From: Medicago truncatula
Lineage: Eukaryota; Streptophyta; Magnoliopsida; Fabales; Fabaceae
DNA: 64,000 nt
Direction: 5' to 3'
Assembly (NCBI RefSeq): GCF_003473485.1
Contig: NC_053045.1
Location: 38,352,494-38,416,493, forward strand
Position 1 is the first letter of the stretch. Each line of letters opens with the position of its first letter. The position numbers and the translations under genes are program-made. This document shows, one piece after another, positions 34,333 to 46,635 of this stretch. The notes below the pieces were generated by a model. That model did no database searches, was not told the DNA's origin, and worked only from the letters and a program-made list of their open reading frames with translations.

Positions 34333-36521
34333 ATGGATTCTTCTTTTTCCACTTCTACTCCTCATCACCGTTCATCAGAACGCCTAACTAAACAAACATC
34401 GTCACCTTCACCATTATCTCTTCTCCGATCACCAACAAATTGTCTTCCACTAAGAGAGCTTCTCCTAATGTCTCCTCCATCTACCAGAAAATCCAAGCCG
34501 CGGTTTGACGAGGAGCTCTTGGAGTCTAATGGCGTAAGGCAACGCCGGTGTAGTAAAACCCGAGGAACAGCAGCTCTGTCTTCACCAAGAAACTCCCGAA
34601 GAACAAGGCGGTGTTATGAGGTTGAGGTTAGGGAAGAGAAGGAGAATGTGTTGGTGGATGAGGTTGGAAAGCAAAGGAAGAGAAGACATAAGAAGGATAG
34701 ACTTAGTTTGGTACCTTTTCAACCACCGCAAGAAACTTTTTCTCCAAGTAAGACTAATTCAAATTTTGTTGCTGTTTATGTATTTATTTGATGTGATTAT
34801 TGATGTTTGTTTGTTACTTTGGTGTTTAGAAGCTGGTGAAGAGAATGGAGGTGATTTGGATCGCATTGGAATGTTGATCACTGAATTAATCATGTGGAAA
34901 GATGTAACAAAATCAACCCTTTGGTTTGGTTTTGGATCTCTTTGTTTCTTATCTACATGTTTCACCAAAGGAATCAATTTTAGGTCTGCAACTTTTTTTT
35001 TTCTTTTTTATATTTGTGGTCATTTTTTTGTTATGTATTCTGGAAATTCTGAGATGTTATTGTGTTTGTTGTTTCAGCATATTCTCTGCTATCTCGCAAT
35101 TGGCAATTCTGATTTTGGCTGTTTCGTTTTTCTCAAATTCTGTTTGTCAAAGGTATGATTTTGGATTTTTTATAACAATTGAATTCCTATACACTCTCAG
35201 TGTAAAATTTTTACACTGTCAATTGATCATAACAGTCGGATCATAAAAAATGTTTGGCTTTTATTATCACTGCTTCTAAAGTCGAACAAATGACTGATTA
35301 TGATGTGTGAACCATGTAAAACTTTTTATACCGACGGTGGATGAAAATTAAACTCTTTTTATATTGATTGTGAATTTCCAATTTGTATATGTTTAGAGGC
35401 CAAGCTAAGGGAAGGGGTTATGTCAAACTGAAAGACGATGATATTTTACGTCTTGCGAAATTGATTCTTCCTGCTTTGAATTTTGCATTTTCAAAGACTA
35501 CAGAGTTGTTCTCTGGAGAACCATCCATGACCCTGAAAGTAATTCTTGCAACTTTGGTCCTACTTTCCTGTTTTTGTGCAATAACAGAACCTCTTTGTAT
35601 TGTTAGTTAAGTCTCTTTTTTCTTCTTCCAATCGTTGCAGGTAGCTCCTTTGCTTCTACTAGGAGCTGAGTATGGCCATCTTATTACAATTTGGAGGCTC
35701 AGTGCCATTGGTGAGACAATAGTATTACATATTATTGTTCATAGTATGAATAACATTTATTTTCCATATCTTTGTTCTCATAGTGTACATATTTATGAGC
35801 AGGATTTTTTGTCAACTTCAGCGTGCCGAAGCTTTATTCTTGCTACTCTGCTCAGATCAACCAGCGAGGTATAATCCAATCCATCCATTTACAAACATTT
35901 TTAATTCTATCCACATTTTTATATAATACATAAGGTTTTTTTTAATGTAGTTGAGTGCTTGAAATTGCGACTGTTGGACACATGGAATGCTTGCAGCCAC
36001 AAGAAGATTGTGGTCGTATCGGCACTTGTTACCTTTTGGAATCTATCCACTATAAGAACTAGAATCTGCACAGGTGATTTTCTGAGTAGTCACTTGCCTG
36101 TCTTAGTTGATTTATTAATGTTAACATAAGTTCACAACAGCATTCTGGAAAAGAATGCATTATTAGTCTCATCTAACATTGGAATATAGAAACAATTTTC
36201 GCCTGATGAGAGTTTTTTAACTTCCTTTTACACATTTCCTTGGTGAACATGTTAAGGGTCTTAAGGTGTGCACACATTAGATGGACATGTGCCTTTTGCA
36301 ACTTTGTGATAATTGATTCTTATGATGTAATTTTCTTTGCAGCATTTTTATTGATAGTATTACTCAAATATTTTCAACAAAATGTCACGCAACAAGTTGA
36401 AGATGGAGAAGCACAAGCGGCAGACAAGGAACATCGGCAGGCATTGTTGGTTGCAGAACCAGAAGAAGAGGAACCACAACAGGCAGTACTAGTTGTTGCA
36501 GAGCAGCGGTGCCAACGTTAG
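34333..36521 (+). CDS. Reticulon-like protein, RTNLB17/18 type
   Basis: Eight exons: 34333-34747, 34830-34983, 35078-35152, 35397-35538, 35641-35710, 35803-35868, 35951-36073, 36343-36521. They join into 407 codons with all phases consistent. Exon 1 encodes a ~140-residue basic, Ser/Pro-rich cytosolic head. The reticulon homology domain starts near residue 157 (ELIMWKDVTKSTLWFGFG). Two long hydrophobic hairpins follow (exons 2-3 and 4-7), separated by a loop with FSGEPSMTLK. The tail after KYFQQN is rich in Glu, Gln and Ala. Reticulons insert as wedges into the ER membrane and bend tubules. The long N-terminal head places it with RTNLB17/18 rather than the short forms. Intron 3 contains a MITE. 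The exact subfamily is inferred. Confidence 0.9.
35176..35366. mobile_element. MITE inside intron 3 of the reticulon gene
   Basis: The left end TTCCTATACACTCTCAGTG and the right end ACCGACGGTGGATGAAAA are diverged inverted repeats. Adjacent blocks GTAAAATTTTTACAC and TGTAAAACTTTTTATA pair with each other. It is about 190 bp and non-coding. A weak relic of the same type occurs near 3825. Confidence 0.5.
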
Positions 36522-37009
36522 AAGTTCATTCGGCTGACTTAACACGAATATATATCTTACATCCATAAATGAAACTTTTCTTTGTAATAGTCATAGTACT
36601 CCTATTGCACAAACTGATTCAAGTTGGTGCATAAATATTTTCTTTCATTTCATGACACTTAACACGTGTATGTATCTAGCAGCCATACATGAGGCATTTC
36701 TTTGTATTAAATAGTTTAAAAATAAATAAAAAGCTTCCATTTTAAAGCTTTGTTTGATTAGTATTTGCTCAATCAATCAAAAGCCATAGTCATTCATATA
36801 CAAGGAAATCCTGGTGAAGTCGAAACTCTCATCACACTGAGATAGATATTCAACAATGAGAAATTTTGTATTTGCTTTTCTGATTGGTAATCATACAAAG
36901 TACTTTTGCAGAAAGCTTTCATCCATAAATTTTTATCAATGACAAGATTGCAAGTGACTCAAATCTATGTACAAACAGCAAGATAACAGATTGACCAGAG
37001 AAAAGAATT
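36522..37009. other. Convergent 3' intergenic region
   Basis: It lies between the ends of the plus-strand reticulon gene and the minus-strand PPR gene, so both 3' UTRs should fall here. A near-repeat holding TTTCTTTGTA occurs near 36576 and 36699. No gene is seen. Confidence 0.6.
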
Positions 37010-38422
37010 TTATGTCAAATGAACCATACTAAACGCTGGAATTTTGTGAATTCCAGCCTCCATAATTTCATTCCTCAGATCAGCAGCATGATTCCATCTT
37101 TCTTTCTCAGCATACATGCTAGACAATAACAAGTACTGGCCGCAGTGCTGCGTCTGCAATTTAAGCATCTTTGCTATTTCTTCTCCGAGTTCAATAGCTC
37201 CATGAATCCTACATGCTCCCAAAAAAGCCCCCAATACAGTTTTGTCGGGCGGGAAAGGCATATTTCTTATAATTTCAGCTGCTTCCTGGATATGACCAGC
37301 TCTTCCCAAAAGATCAACCACACATCCATAGTGCTCCATTACTGGCACCACTTGAAACTTGCTCGACATTGATTCAAACAACTCCAATCCTTCACTAACA
37401 AAACCTCCACGAGCACACGCAGTAAGAACTGCCACAAAGGTAATACTATTTGGTTTCAATCCTTGAAGCTTCATTTTTTCAAACAAATCTAGAGCCTCCT
37501 TCTCTCTACCATTGGAAGCCAATGAAGAAATCATTGCATTCCACGTGCAAACCTCTCTTACAACCATTACTCTAAAAACACTCGCAGAATAATTCAAACA
37601 CCCCATCTTCCCATAAAGATTTATCAATGAAGTTCCCACAAAAACTCCCAAGTCAACACCTTTCACCACTATGTAACCATGAACTTGCCTTCCAAAATCA
37701 AGAGCGCCTTTTCCTTCCAACTCCGTACATGAAGAGAGCACGCTAACATAAGTAGCCTCATTAGGTTTCACCAAACAATCCAAAACATCCTTATGACGCA
37801 TCATCGTCCCAAAAAACCGAATCGCGGCACCAAAATTCCCACTCAAAGCAAAACCATTCACCATAGTTGTCCACGAAACAACATCCCGGTAAGGCATCCA
37901 TTCAAAAACCAACAAAGCACCCTCCATGTTCCCATTCATTGTAAAAGCATTGATCATTGCATTGGATGCAACAATACAAAACATAGGAACTTCCTCAAAC
38001 ACCTTTTGTGCACAAACAATATGATTAGTTCTTGCATAAACTACAAGTAAAGTGGTAAGCACAAAAGGGTCAGACAAAATCCCACGTTTGAGAGCCTGAC
38101 AATGAAGTGGTGTAACAACAAAAGCAGATGATGATTTAAGGAGAGGAGGGAAAGTGTGTGTGTTAGGTGAAACATTGTTTGCAAGCATGTTAGTAAAAAT
38201 AACAAAAACCTTGTTATGGTTATGAACATTATAGGCTCTTATGAGAGCATTGCAAAGAAGTGTTGGCATCCATTTGATATGGTTTGAAAATGATGCATTA
38301 TTTGATTTTTGAAAATTGAGGTAACCATTGGTGATTACAAGTGAATGAATTTGCTTCATTTGTTTTTGGTGTTTCATGCAACGTTGTGCAAGTTGCAACA
38401 AACACTCACCTGAATAACTCAT
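37010..38422 (-). CDS. PLS-class pentatricopeptide repeat protein with E motif
   Basis: An intronless gene of 470 codons from the ATG at 38422. The open frame extends 8 codons further, but without another ATG. Tandem PPR units are visible, for example VVSWTTMVNGFALSGNFGAA and CTWNAMISSLASNGREKEAL, followed by GLKPNSITFVAVLTACARGG. The unit lengths vary as in the P-L-S pattern of plant organellar editing factors. The C-terminal part, from HYGCVVDLLGRAG to about GQYLLLSSMYAEKERW, is the E domain, and there is no DYW deaminase. Such proteins bind single-stranded organelle RNA one base per repeat and recruit a deaminase in trans for C-to-U editing. A clear transit peptide is not obvious. It resembles Arabidopsis At1g10330 from memory; the RNA target is unknown. 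Confidence 0.88.
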   Translation of the reverse strand: MSYSGECLLQLAQRCMKHQKQMKQIHSLVITNGYLNFQKSNNASFSNHIKWMPTLLCNALIRAYNVHNHNKVFVIFTNMLANNVSPNTHTFPPLLKSSSAFVVTPLHCQALKRGILSDPFVLTTLLVVYARTNHIVCAQKVFEEVPMFCIVASNAMINAFTMNGNMEGALLVFEWMPYRDVVSWTTMVNGFALSGNFGAAIRFFGTMMRHKDVLDCLVKPNEATYVSVLSSCTELEGKGALDFGRQVHGYIVVKGVDLGVFVGTSLINLYGKMGCLNYSASVFRVMVVREVCTWNAMISSLASNGREKEALDLFEKMKLQGLKPNSITFVAVLTACARGGFVSEGLELFESMSSKFQVVPVMEHYGCVVDLLGRAGHIQEAAEIIRNMPFPPDKTVLGAFLGACRIHGAIELGEEIAKMLKLQTQHCGQYLLLSSMYAEKERWNHAADLRNEIMEAGIHKIPAFSMVHLT

Positions 38423-38787
38423 AACACTAACAATAATAACTGACAAACTAAAACCTTAAACCAACAAAAACTAATCAAAATCTTCCTAGTTTCACATCAA
38501 AAGAACGGTATAAACTAAAATATTGAAATGAAAAGAAAAAAAAAAAACAGAAAAAAGTAATTTTTGACACTGATTCTGATGACCCAATTGTGGAATTGAA
38601 GAAATTTTTTTGCTTGAGGTTTATAATTGTCAACTGAAACCATAAAAATTCGATTTTTATATTTTTTATTTTTAAAATTTGGAAAAGGAAAATGTGAGCA
38701 TAAAACGCTGCGTTTTTGGTTTTTATATGTTTCACTGTTTCAGACTCACATAGCGAAAAAGTTGCGTATTTTTTTGTGTGGGAGGGA
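38423..38787. promoter_or_regulatory. Bidirectional intergenic region between PPR and Mpv17-type genes
   Basis: The divergent genes start 365 bp apart, so both promoters must lie here. The region is AT-rich with A/T runs and no clear TATA box. Confidence 0.5.
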
Positions 38788-40891
38788 ATGGACGCGATTG
38801 GATTTGGGAATGGATTTTGCGGGTTCTGGAAGTGGGACCCGAAACCGGATACTCGACGGCGTCGGATTCGTTCGAATTCGGGTTCACCTGGTTCCGCCGT
38901 CGGAGGTGGTTATCAGTTTCCGCTGAAGCAGGCGTTAACCGCAGCCTCGCTTACACTTACTGGTGACACAATTGCTCAGCTCAGTAACCGGTGGAACAAA
39001 GCTAAAGAGAGTGGTGAAAATGCCTCTCAGGTTAGTGGAAATATTGTTCTTTCAATTTTCAATGATAATGGTATATGTAATAGTGTAAGTATCTCTATTA
39101 GAACTCTGAGAATCTTGAGGTCTGTCATGACTCTGGTGCGTTTTCGTAGTATTCGAGACCTCACAAGTCGAGCTGAAATGTGTTTTCTTTGATTTTTTAG
39201 GTTTATCCATCTATGTTTAGTTTAATAGTAATGTGTTTATCTAATGGTGAATACTTTGGAGTTTGGCATGAAATATTAACCAAAAAAGGTTTCTTTAGGA
39301 TGTATTGTCGAAGCTTCTTTCAGAACACGATTTGCTACGTGCTCTGCGAATGACTTCCTATGGATTCCTTTTCTATGGTCCTGGTTCTTTTGCCTGGTAC
39401 CAGTTGCTTGACCATTGTCTCCCCAAACCAAATGTCCAGAACCTAATGTTAAAGGTATTATGCTTCATCTATAAATGATGTAGCAATAGAAGCATGAGGG
39501 GGTAGTTAAAGATAGTGCAGCTTCTAATTTCTCTTGTTATTTTTTTATCCTTCCTTTGACAGGTTTTACTAAACCAGGTTGTATTGGGTCCATGTGTCAT
39601 TGCCGTTATCTTTGCATGGAACAATTTATGGCAACAAAAGCTCTCAGAGCTTCCGGAAAAATACAAAAGAGATGCTCTTCCAACTTTACTTTATGGTACA
39701 AATCTAATCGCCTAATTGTTATTGTGACTTACTCTTATGCATATTTCTCATACCTTTCTGTGTGATTTGTCTGTTCAGGTTTTAGGTTCTGGATCCCTGT
39801 CAGTGTATTAAATTTCTGGTACGCATGTTCATATCCTTAAATCTGATATTCTACTTGTGTTTTTTCGCTTCTGCTCTTTTATCAAGTTGCAAATTGTAAT
39901 GATAAAATTAGTTCATGCCCGTTTTACATAAACATGACGATAAAAATTAGTTCACGCAGTCTCTAATTATAATCTAGCCTCTATATGCAACTTGTTCTTA
40001 TTATTAAGGTTATTTTTCTTTTTTAGTTGAAATTTAAGAACCATGACATGCTAATTCATTTTTTAGGCTTTAATGTTATTTATACTCATATATGTGAGTA
40101 TCTTGTATCGAGTTGGATATGCTGCTTTGCCCCTTTATCTTACAGTTGCAGTTTGCAAATGGTGTCTTGCATTTTAGAGTGAGTGGATGTTATCCAATTG
40201 CTTAACTTCAATTTTCATTGTTGTTAATAAGTAATATAAGTGTCATTTTGGTGCTCTAATGATTTTTTTTACGAAAAATATTCCTAATCCATATACTACT
40301 AGTATCATTGTTTAACTAAAAGATTAATTAAAGACAATTTTATAAAATTTATACACAACGAAAAATTTAGTACACTGCCTAATTTTCTTAATATGTGTAC
40401 TGTGAAATAGAAAAATGATACTTATAACAAGGGACGAAGTAGTAACAGCAAAGGTCTATTAAGTATAGTTGTTAGGGATGTTGTTGTTTGGGCACTCATG
40501 ATATACAAAGCTCTAACACGTAAACACAAGTAACGATTTAAGAAAATAGAAGTAATTGGATGTAGCCACATATGCAAGTGTTGGTTGAACGCCTGGACAT
40601 GCCTTCAATATGATGTCTCGGAGCTACATAACTTGTGATCATGTAGGTATAAATAACTATGAGGGATTTATTAACTAATATCACATACTCTACTAATTAA
40701 GGATTCAACTATTCTACTAATTATGTAGTTATTTGTGGTTTGAATTGTTTAGTTCATGATCCTTACCTTACCTTCCTTGGCTATTTTTTTTGGCTCTGTA
40801 TAGGGTGGTGCCTCTTCCAGCTAGAGTGGGTTTCATGTCCATGGGCTCAATATTTTGGAATTTTTACCTATCATCAACTATGAACAAGTAA
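38788..40891 (+). CDS. Mpv17/PMP22 family membrane protein
   Basis: Five exons: 38788-39030, 39299-39454, 39563-39695, 39779-39818, 40804-40891. They join into 219 codons. The first in-frame ATG is at 38788. The N-terminal ~45 residues are Gly/Arg/Ser-rich and could be a targeting region. The family core begins at FPLKQALTAASLTLTGD, continues through MTSYGFLFYGPGSFAWYQLLD and LLNQVVLGPCVIAVIF, and ends with the signature FWIPVSVLNFWVVPLPARVG and FWNFYLSS. Four hydrophobic segments are visible. Family members sit in the inner mitochondrial, peroxisomal or plastid membrane and may form pores. Which organelle applies here is not decided by the sequence. Intron 4 is long (985 nt), and the last exon encodes only 29 residues. 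Confidence 0.9.
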
Positions 40892-43624
40892 AATGCATGC
40901 AGACTCTACAAGTAATTTGCATTGTTTGAAATTCTTACAATGAGGTATGTTATCTATGCTAGGTTATTTTCCACCTTTATAATTTGTTTGGTTATACTTA
41001 CACTTAAGCTATAACAGCAACCATTATCCTGTATCTGTAGATTAATTAACATTCGTGTTCCCTGCAAAAGATTTTACACTCTGAAAGCTGTGGACATCGA
41101 AGTACAGCTCTGTTCTATAAACAATTGTGAAATCAAACTCTTTCATATAATAGAGAGATTATTATATAGATGCTAGCTTTCCAATTAAGACTTATATTTG
41201 GGATAATTTGAGTACATTCTTATGGTTAATTGTTGAATCTGATTACGAAAAGACCAGAAACATGCTGGGAGGCAGTTTTTTGGAATGTTCTTCAGTATAT
41301 TGTACTTGTCGGAACTTTCATCAATGTTTTGAACATTGGATGTGCTTAAAAAGGGGAGCTCTTGGGTGATTCTCCCCTTTTGCTGACCAGATGAGCTATT
41401 GTTTTGGTTATATAATTCAGCTTCTTGTAATCAATTGATTAATTCCAAAATTAAGAATTTCCATCAAATGTAATTAACTAGAATTTAGTTTGCAGAAATC
41501 AAATTTCTAATATTGAGCTTTTTATTTCTAATCCTAATGCATGATAGTATAAGATCTTCACTTCAAGATTTATTTTCTTGTATTTGTCGTTCAAGTCCCA
41601 AATAAATTTTCTTGTGGGTTCTTCATCGTCAGAAAACCAGAAAATCCCTAGCTGAAGTACAAATCTAAAAAAATTATTTTGTAAAAGCAACTAAATTAGA
41701 ATTATTTAGAGTGTTTCGAATGAATTGAAGAAACAACCTTCATTTCCTCTCCCTTCAACAAGAACATTCAATCTCTCACTCACAACTCCATTTCTTACAC
41801 GCTTAAAATTCACACGTTTTCTTTTGCTCAAGACCCCTCTTGCCTCCAAACCCATAAAGGAGCAAACCACTTAAAAAAAAAAAAAACTCAGTTTTTTGAG
41901 ATCACCAAATTGCTCTCTTACTCAAATGCCAATTTTAGATTCAACATTCTTTGGTGCCGTTTTCTGTGTGCTAGTTTTGGTTATTCGATCCATTATATTA
42001 TACCATCCTGAACATTATTCAGTTGTCATAGTAATGAGCAATTACTTCACCTGTTGGTATTGATATTGCATCAACTTATTTTTGTGCTGAATCAACTACT
42101 TCTACTTCAGCAAGAGAGAAATAGCTAATAAAAGACACTGTTGAAATATGTGGTTTATAATGAATTTGGTCAATGTATTGTGCCACTTTTATTTAGTAAA
42201 GATTCCATCAAGTCATAACTTTTGTTTTATGTTTGTTTCTTCAAGCTTGGAAGAAACACTTACACTTTGTTTTGGCTTAGCTGTGGTCTGGATTTATCAA
42301 GTGAATAGAACCCACCAAAATTAAATTTGAATCGAAATGAACTTCAAACTCGATATGGGCATAAGGTCAAGTACAATGTAGTTAATGTTGAAGAGTGGTC
42401 TTTGAGATCAGATTCTGGAAGTAAATTTATGTTTTTTTTTTCATAATTAATTAAGGTTCCGTTTACCATACGTCAGTTTCCATACTTGATATGTTTTTTG
42501 TTCAATCCATTAAATTGATGAAAATGAAGATATATTGTTGTATCCATGTGTTATATTCTAATATTTTGTATAAATTAATCCTGAAAGCAACTTCATGTTT
42601 AAGTAGTTCATTACAAAACATTTTGAATTTACAAAATCATTTTTTATGCGACAGTATTACCACTAACTCCATACTATTTGCACCTTGAAATGAAACAAAA
42701 TTTAGTTTAGTTAGTACTTTCGTACAAACATAATCTCACACGTTAACATATTCGAGATACAAGGAAATTGCCCAATATTCTGAGAATGGGTGGCAAGCCG
42801 TCTTCTTATACCAATGGCAGATACAACAAATTATGGCAATGAAAGTGAAAAACATGACTCTGAAAGCCAAAGCTGATTTTAGGGGACATCACAGACCTAT
42901 ACAAGCAAAACATTGAATCAGAACTTCAATTGATAATCCTACATTTTTAATAGTCCAAGCATGCAAGTCTCAAATTACATGAACTGCAAGAAAAAAGTAC
43001 AACTTTGGTAACCACCATGTAAATATTGAGCTTAATCTTTATTGGATTCTGTAGTTATCACATCATGACTCATCTCCTGCTGAAAGTAGAAAAGTAATAG
43101 AGAACACATTATAGACTGCCTAATATACAAACAGACAACAGTCCTAAGATAAACAAGTTTCCATGCTAATAAAATGTGCTCTACTCAGCAGAAGTTCTCC
43201 TACAGAATGTCACTATCTGAATCTAGTCAGCCACCTTAAAAAAGAAAACGAATCTAGTCAGCTGAGAGCGCACGGTGAACTCCTTACACTGTAATGCAAG
43301 CAAATTAGGAAATAAATTGCAGCCCGCAGATATATGGTCGCTTTTCCAATTGCAGACAAATGATAATTATTTTCAAGATGCATAAACACTGGACAATAAG
43401 TTCATAGAGAGAAGGATAGAGAGCGAATAAGATAACACACACCGTGAATTAAGAAATATTCCGCATAACATACAAATTCATGAGCATACAACTGTGCTCT
43501 AAATACCTAAATAATGTCAAATAACTAGTTACAGATAAATTATTCCTATTAGCAACAAAATCTTTTGTTTAAAAAGCTCAACAAATCACAGGAAGTTTCA
43601 GCATCCACCTTTGCTTCCTGATCT
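40892..43624. other. Intergenic, 3' regions of two convergent genes
   Basis: No further coding gene is supported. The first few hundred bases should be the 3' UTR of the Mpv17-type gene. The part near 43070-43624 may hold 3' UTR exons of the NFD6-like gene, since a good minus-strand acceptor (TTTCAG) occurs near 43080. Confidence 0.5.
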
Positions 43625-44846
43625 TCAAATAGTCTCTAGGCCTACAAACAAAAAAAATGTGTATGGCTCACTAAATTAATCACTAAATGATTTAGTTGTA
43701 TTTGTTATTTTACGGAAAAGGTGATGAGACAAGCGAAGTAGGGAATAAACTAATCGATCAATCTTTGGCACAGGATTAGCACATTTATGGAAAAACATTG
43801 TCACACATCAAAGGACAAACTGGCTTGTGTTTACGATTCTGGTGATATTAGATTACGTATAAATGATTAAATCATCCCCACATATTAAATCCCAGTCACA
43901 AGAACTGAAAGAAAACATACCCGAAAAATTCATTGTAGAAACAACATCAAGGAATCCTAGAGACGCTTAGCTACCTAATTCAAATTCAAAATTAAAACGG
44001 TCAGGAAATCAAAACAGAGGCGAAGTAACAGGCCCAGAGAGAATGGGCACATAACACCCACACGTTTTCGTCAAGCTTTAATTCTACAACTTTTACTACA
44101 TAAAACTGTAAAATATTTTCTATTTCCTGAATCCCGTTTAATAAAATATAATTAAAACACCAAACACCGTGAAAAATGCCAAACATGAGATAGAATAAGA
44201 TTTCACTTATTTAAAGTTAGAGTTAGGAATGCACTTAGAGTGAAAAGTTCATATAACATTCATTGATCAATATGATATTAATAAACACATGACATGAATT
44301 AAAGTTGAACTAAATTTTGTTCACAGTGCGTCACTTGGTACAGAGTAGTCAAATCCAAAAATTAAGCAGTTGTAATTAATTAATTTTTGTTTATATACAA
44401 TCAACAATGCTACTAAACCAAAATAATCCAATCCAAAATGCATATAAACAAACACATTGAATTTTTCTAAAACACATAAATTTGATTAGAAATACCTTCT
44501 GAAAGCCAAGCGTAGTTGCGGCTTGAAAGAGAAAGCATTGAAGTCATGAGAGCAGAAGCAGTAACCGTATGATAGGGCAGCATCGATTCAACACAAAAAC
44601 TCAATTCAACAGGTGACCTAATCACAATTCACAAAAAAAAAATCATCAATCAATAGTAAATTTGAACAAGATTCCATTCAATGCGTGTATCGATTATTAC
44701 CTGAACATGGATTGTGATGGCGAGACAGGTTTATTGGATGCCATGCGGAACGGAGAACGAGCTGGTTTTGCTTCGGAGGCGACACGGAAGGCTGACCTGG
44801 TTGCAGAAGATGATCGGAAAATTGATCTGGCGGCGGTGGAAGCCAT
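43625..44846 (-). CDS. Small NFD6-like organellar protein
   Basis: Three coding exons on the minus strand: 44701-44846, 44496-44617 and a 17-nt terminal piece at 43625-43641. They give 94 codons. The start [20 protein letters not shown] is a typical Arg/Ser/Ala-rich mitochondrial or plastid transit peptide. The second exon encodes [20 protein letters not shown] and then [18 protein letters not shown]. This is the core of the NUCLEAR FUSION DEFECTIVE 6 family, recognised from memory. Arabidopsis NFD6 is needed for polar nuclear fusion and is organelle-targeted; its biochemical role is unclear. The third exon adds only the last few residues (GLETI) and is less certain. Splicing to an acceptor near 43080 would give a different short ending, so alternative C-termini are likely. 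Confidence 0.8.
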
Positions 44847-46635
44847 TTTCGTGATCGGAGTAATGAGATAAGTGTAGGGTTTTTTGATTTGGTTCTGCTG
44901 AGTTCAAAACCCTGGTAGAAGAAAATGTGGTAGCAGAAGAAGCGGGTTTTTTTGTTTGGGCTTGGGCCATTGTTTGATGGTGGGCTTCAGATCTAAACTT
45001 CAGTTTTGTTTTCAAAGAAAATATAATTACTTTTCCCACCCTATGAGCTTCTCGTGCACCCTATTTAGATTCTAAAATCCGAAACATTTCAACGTATTTT
45101 TGAGGTATATATGTATAGATGATTTCTTAATTGCATGAAAAATCTTTAAAAATTACAAATTGTTTTTTTTAAACCTTATTTGTTAGGGCAATGTTACTTA
45201 ACAAGATATTTTACTTATTCTAATCTTATTAGTTTGACATAAAACAAACAATACAAATAAAGGCTTAATACATGTTTTAGTCCCTTAACTTATTTTTGAA
45301 TTTCAATTTGGTCCCCTAAATTTAAACTGTCTCAATTTAGTCCCCTAAATATACCTTCGTTTATCCAACTGGTCTTTTCTGTTAGTTTTTGTCAAAAAAA
45401 CGTTAACAAGATCTTCACTAAGGAGTGGTGCTTTATTTATGGCACGACACTCTATTTACACAAGGTGCACGAGCGTGTTTTTTTCCTTAGTTTACTTCCA
45501 GTTCCATCGTTAATGTGCTTTTGCTTTTTATTTCTTAAATGAATATAAAATAAAATGAAATATTTTTCAAAACAAAAATATGTTTTGACTTATATGCCCA
45601 CAATATCCAAATATGAGCCAAATGGAAATTTCAATGATTTCTTTACAATGGTTCCTTGACAATATTTAGTTTTGCTGTATATATGTATAGATCAACACTT
45701 TGGTATTGTAGTGTACTGTCGAGAAACTTATTTGATACCTAACACAGATGATAGATGTTCACCCTAGCTCACAGTGAAAAGTGAGAAATAATCGATTTGG
45801 CATTTGAATCAAAACAAAATTATAAGAGAAATAAATTGACCGCATTTGTAAGTCTACGCACACTAAAGCATTTTTCTTTGACTAAATTTTACCTAAACAT
45901 ATTTTTGTATGAAAACATTTAAAAATGAACAATTTCAACGCCTAAAAAAAGCAATTTAAACTCAACATTGATCAAATAATGGAACCTATCATAGTAAATT
46001 AGGACCAAAATAAGTCAAACCTCTTCTAGATAAACTTCGTTTATTCTTTAAATCACAAGAACTTAAAATGATAAATAATAATTACTAAATTTTAGAACTC
46101 AAGTGTTTGCTTTAATGGTACATTTGCCTGCTTTAATGGTACATTTTCTCTCCATTGATATTGTCCAATCAAAAGAGGTTGTCCCCTAAATTGTTTATAT
46201 TTGGTTGTCCAAATATCACTTCTTCTCTTTGTACAACTATTTTTGACAAGTTTTGAAACAACTCTCTCAATCTCTCGTAGTCACATCTGTTTTTATTTTT
46301 TCTTCTTTTTTTCTTTTACATGTCGATTTTGTTGAAAGTGTCAACCACATCATCCCAATGTATCACATGTACATCCTACAAGTTATTTACAGTAAACAAA
46401 ATAATAAAACGTACCCACATTGTCTCCACAACTAATAAACCATCTTTCAAATTAATCGACACCGCAATAATACATCATCAAATACACGTTAAAAAAATGC
46501 TCATAAATTGACAGATTAAAAAGAAGGAATGATTAAAAATAATTCCTTTTACATTTTGATAGTATTTCAAAAGTACTAAGATAACTAAAGACTGTTCAGA
46601 CACGGAAAGAAATGAGAAAAACATGATCAAGGTCA
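44847..46635. other. Intergenic, promoter of the NFD6-like gene and 3' flank of RPN1
   Basis: It holds the NFD6-like promoter with a repeat-family copy at 45025-45061. It also holds one end of a common plant element (GGCTTAATACATGTTTTAGTC near 45264), whose other end was not found. A small duplication GCTTTAATGGTACATTT lies near 46110 and 46131. No gene is seen. Confidence 0.5.
45025..45061 (+). repeat. Repeat family copy, 180 bp upstream of the NFD6-like ATG
   Basis: ATTACTTTTCCCACC followed by CTTCTCGTGCACCC. It matches copies at 55797, 6796 and 6216. Confidence 0.6.

Noticed and set aside
34616-35158. 180-codon plus frame
   Set aside because: It is out of frame with the reticulon exons and runs through its introns.
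44731-45039. 102-codon minus frame
   Set aside because: It overlaps the NFD6-like first exon and leader in another frame, and the NFD6-like frame has family support.
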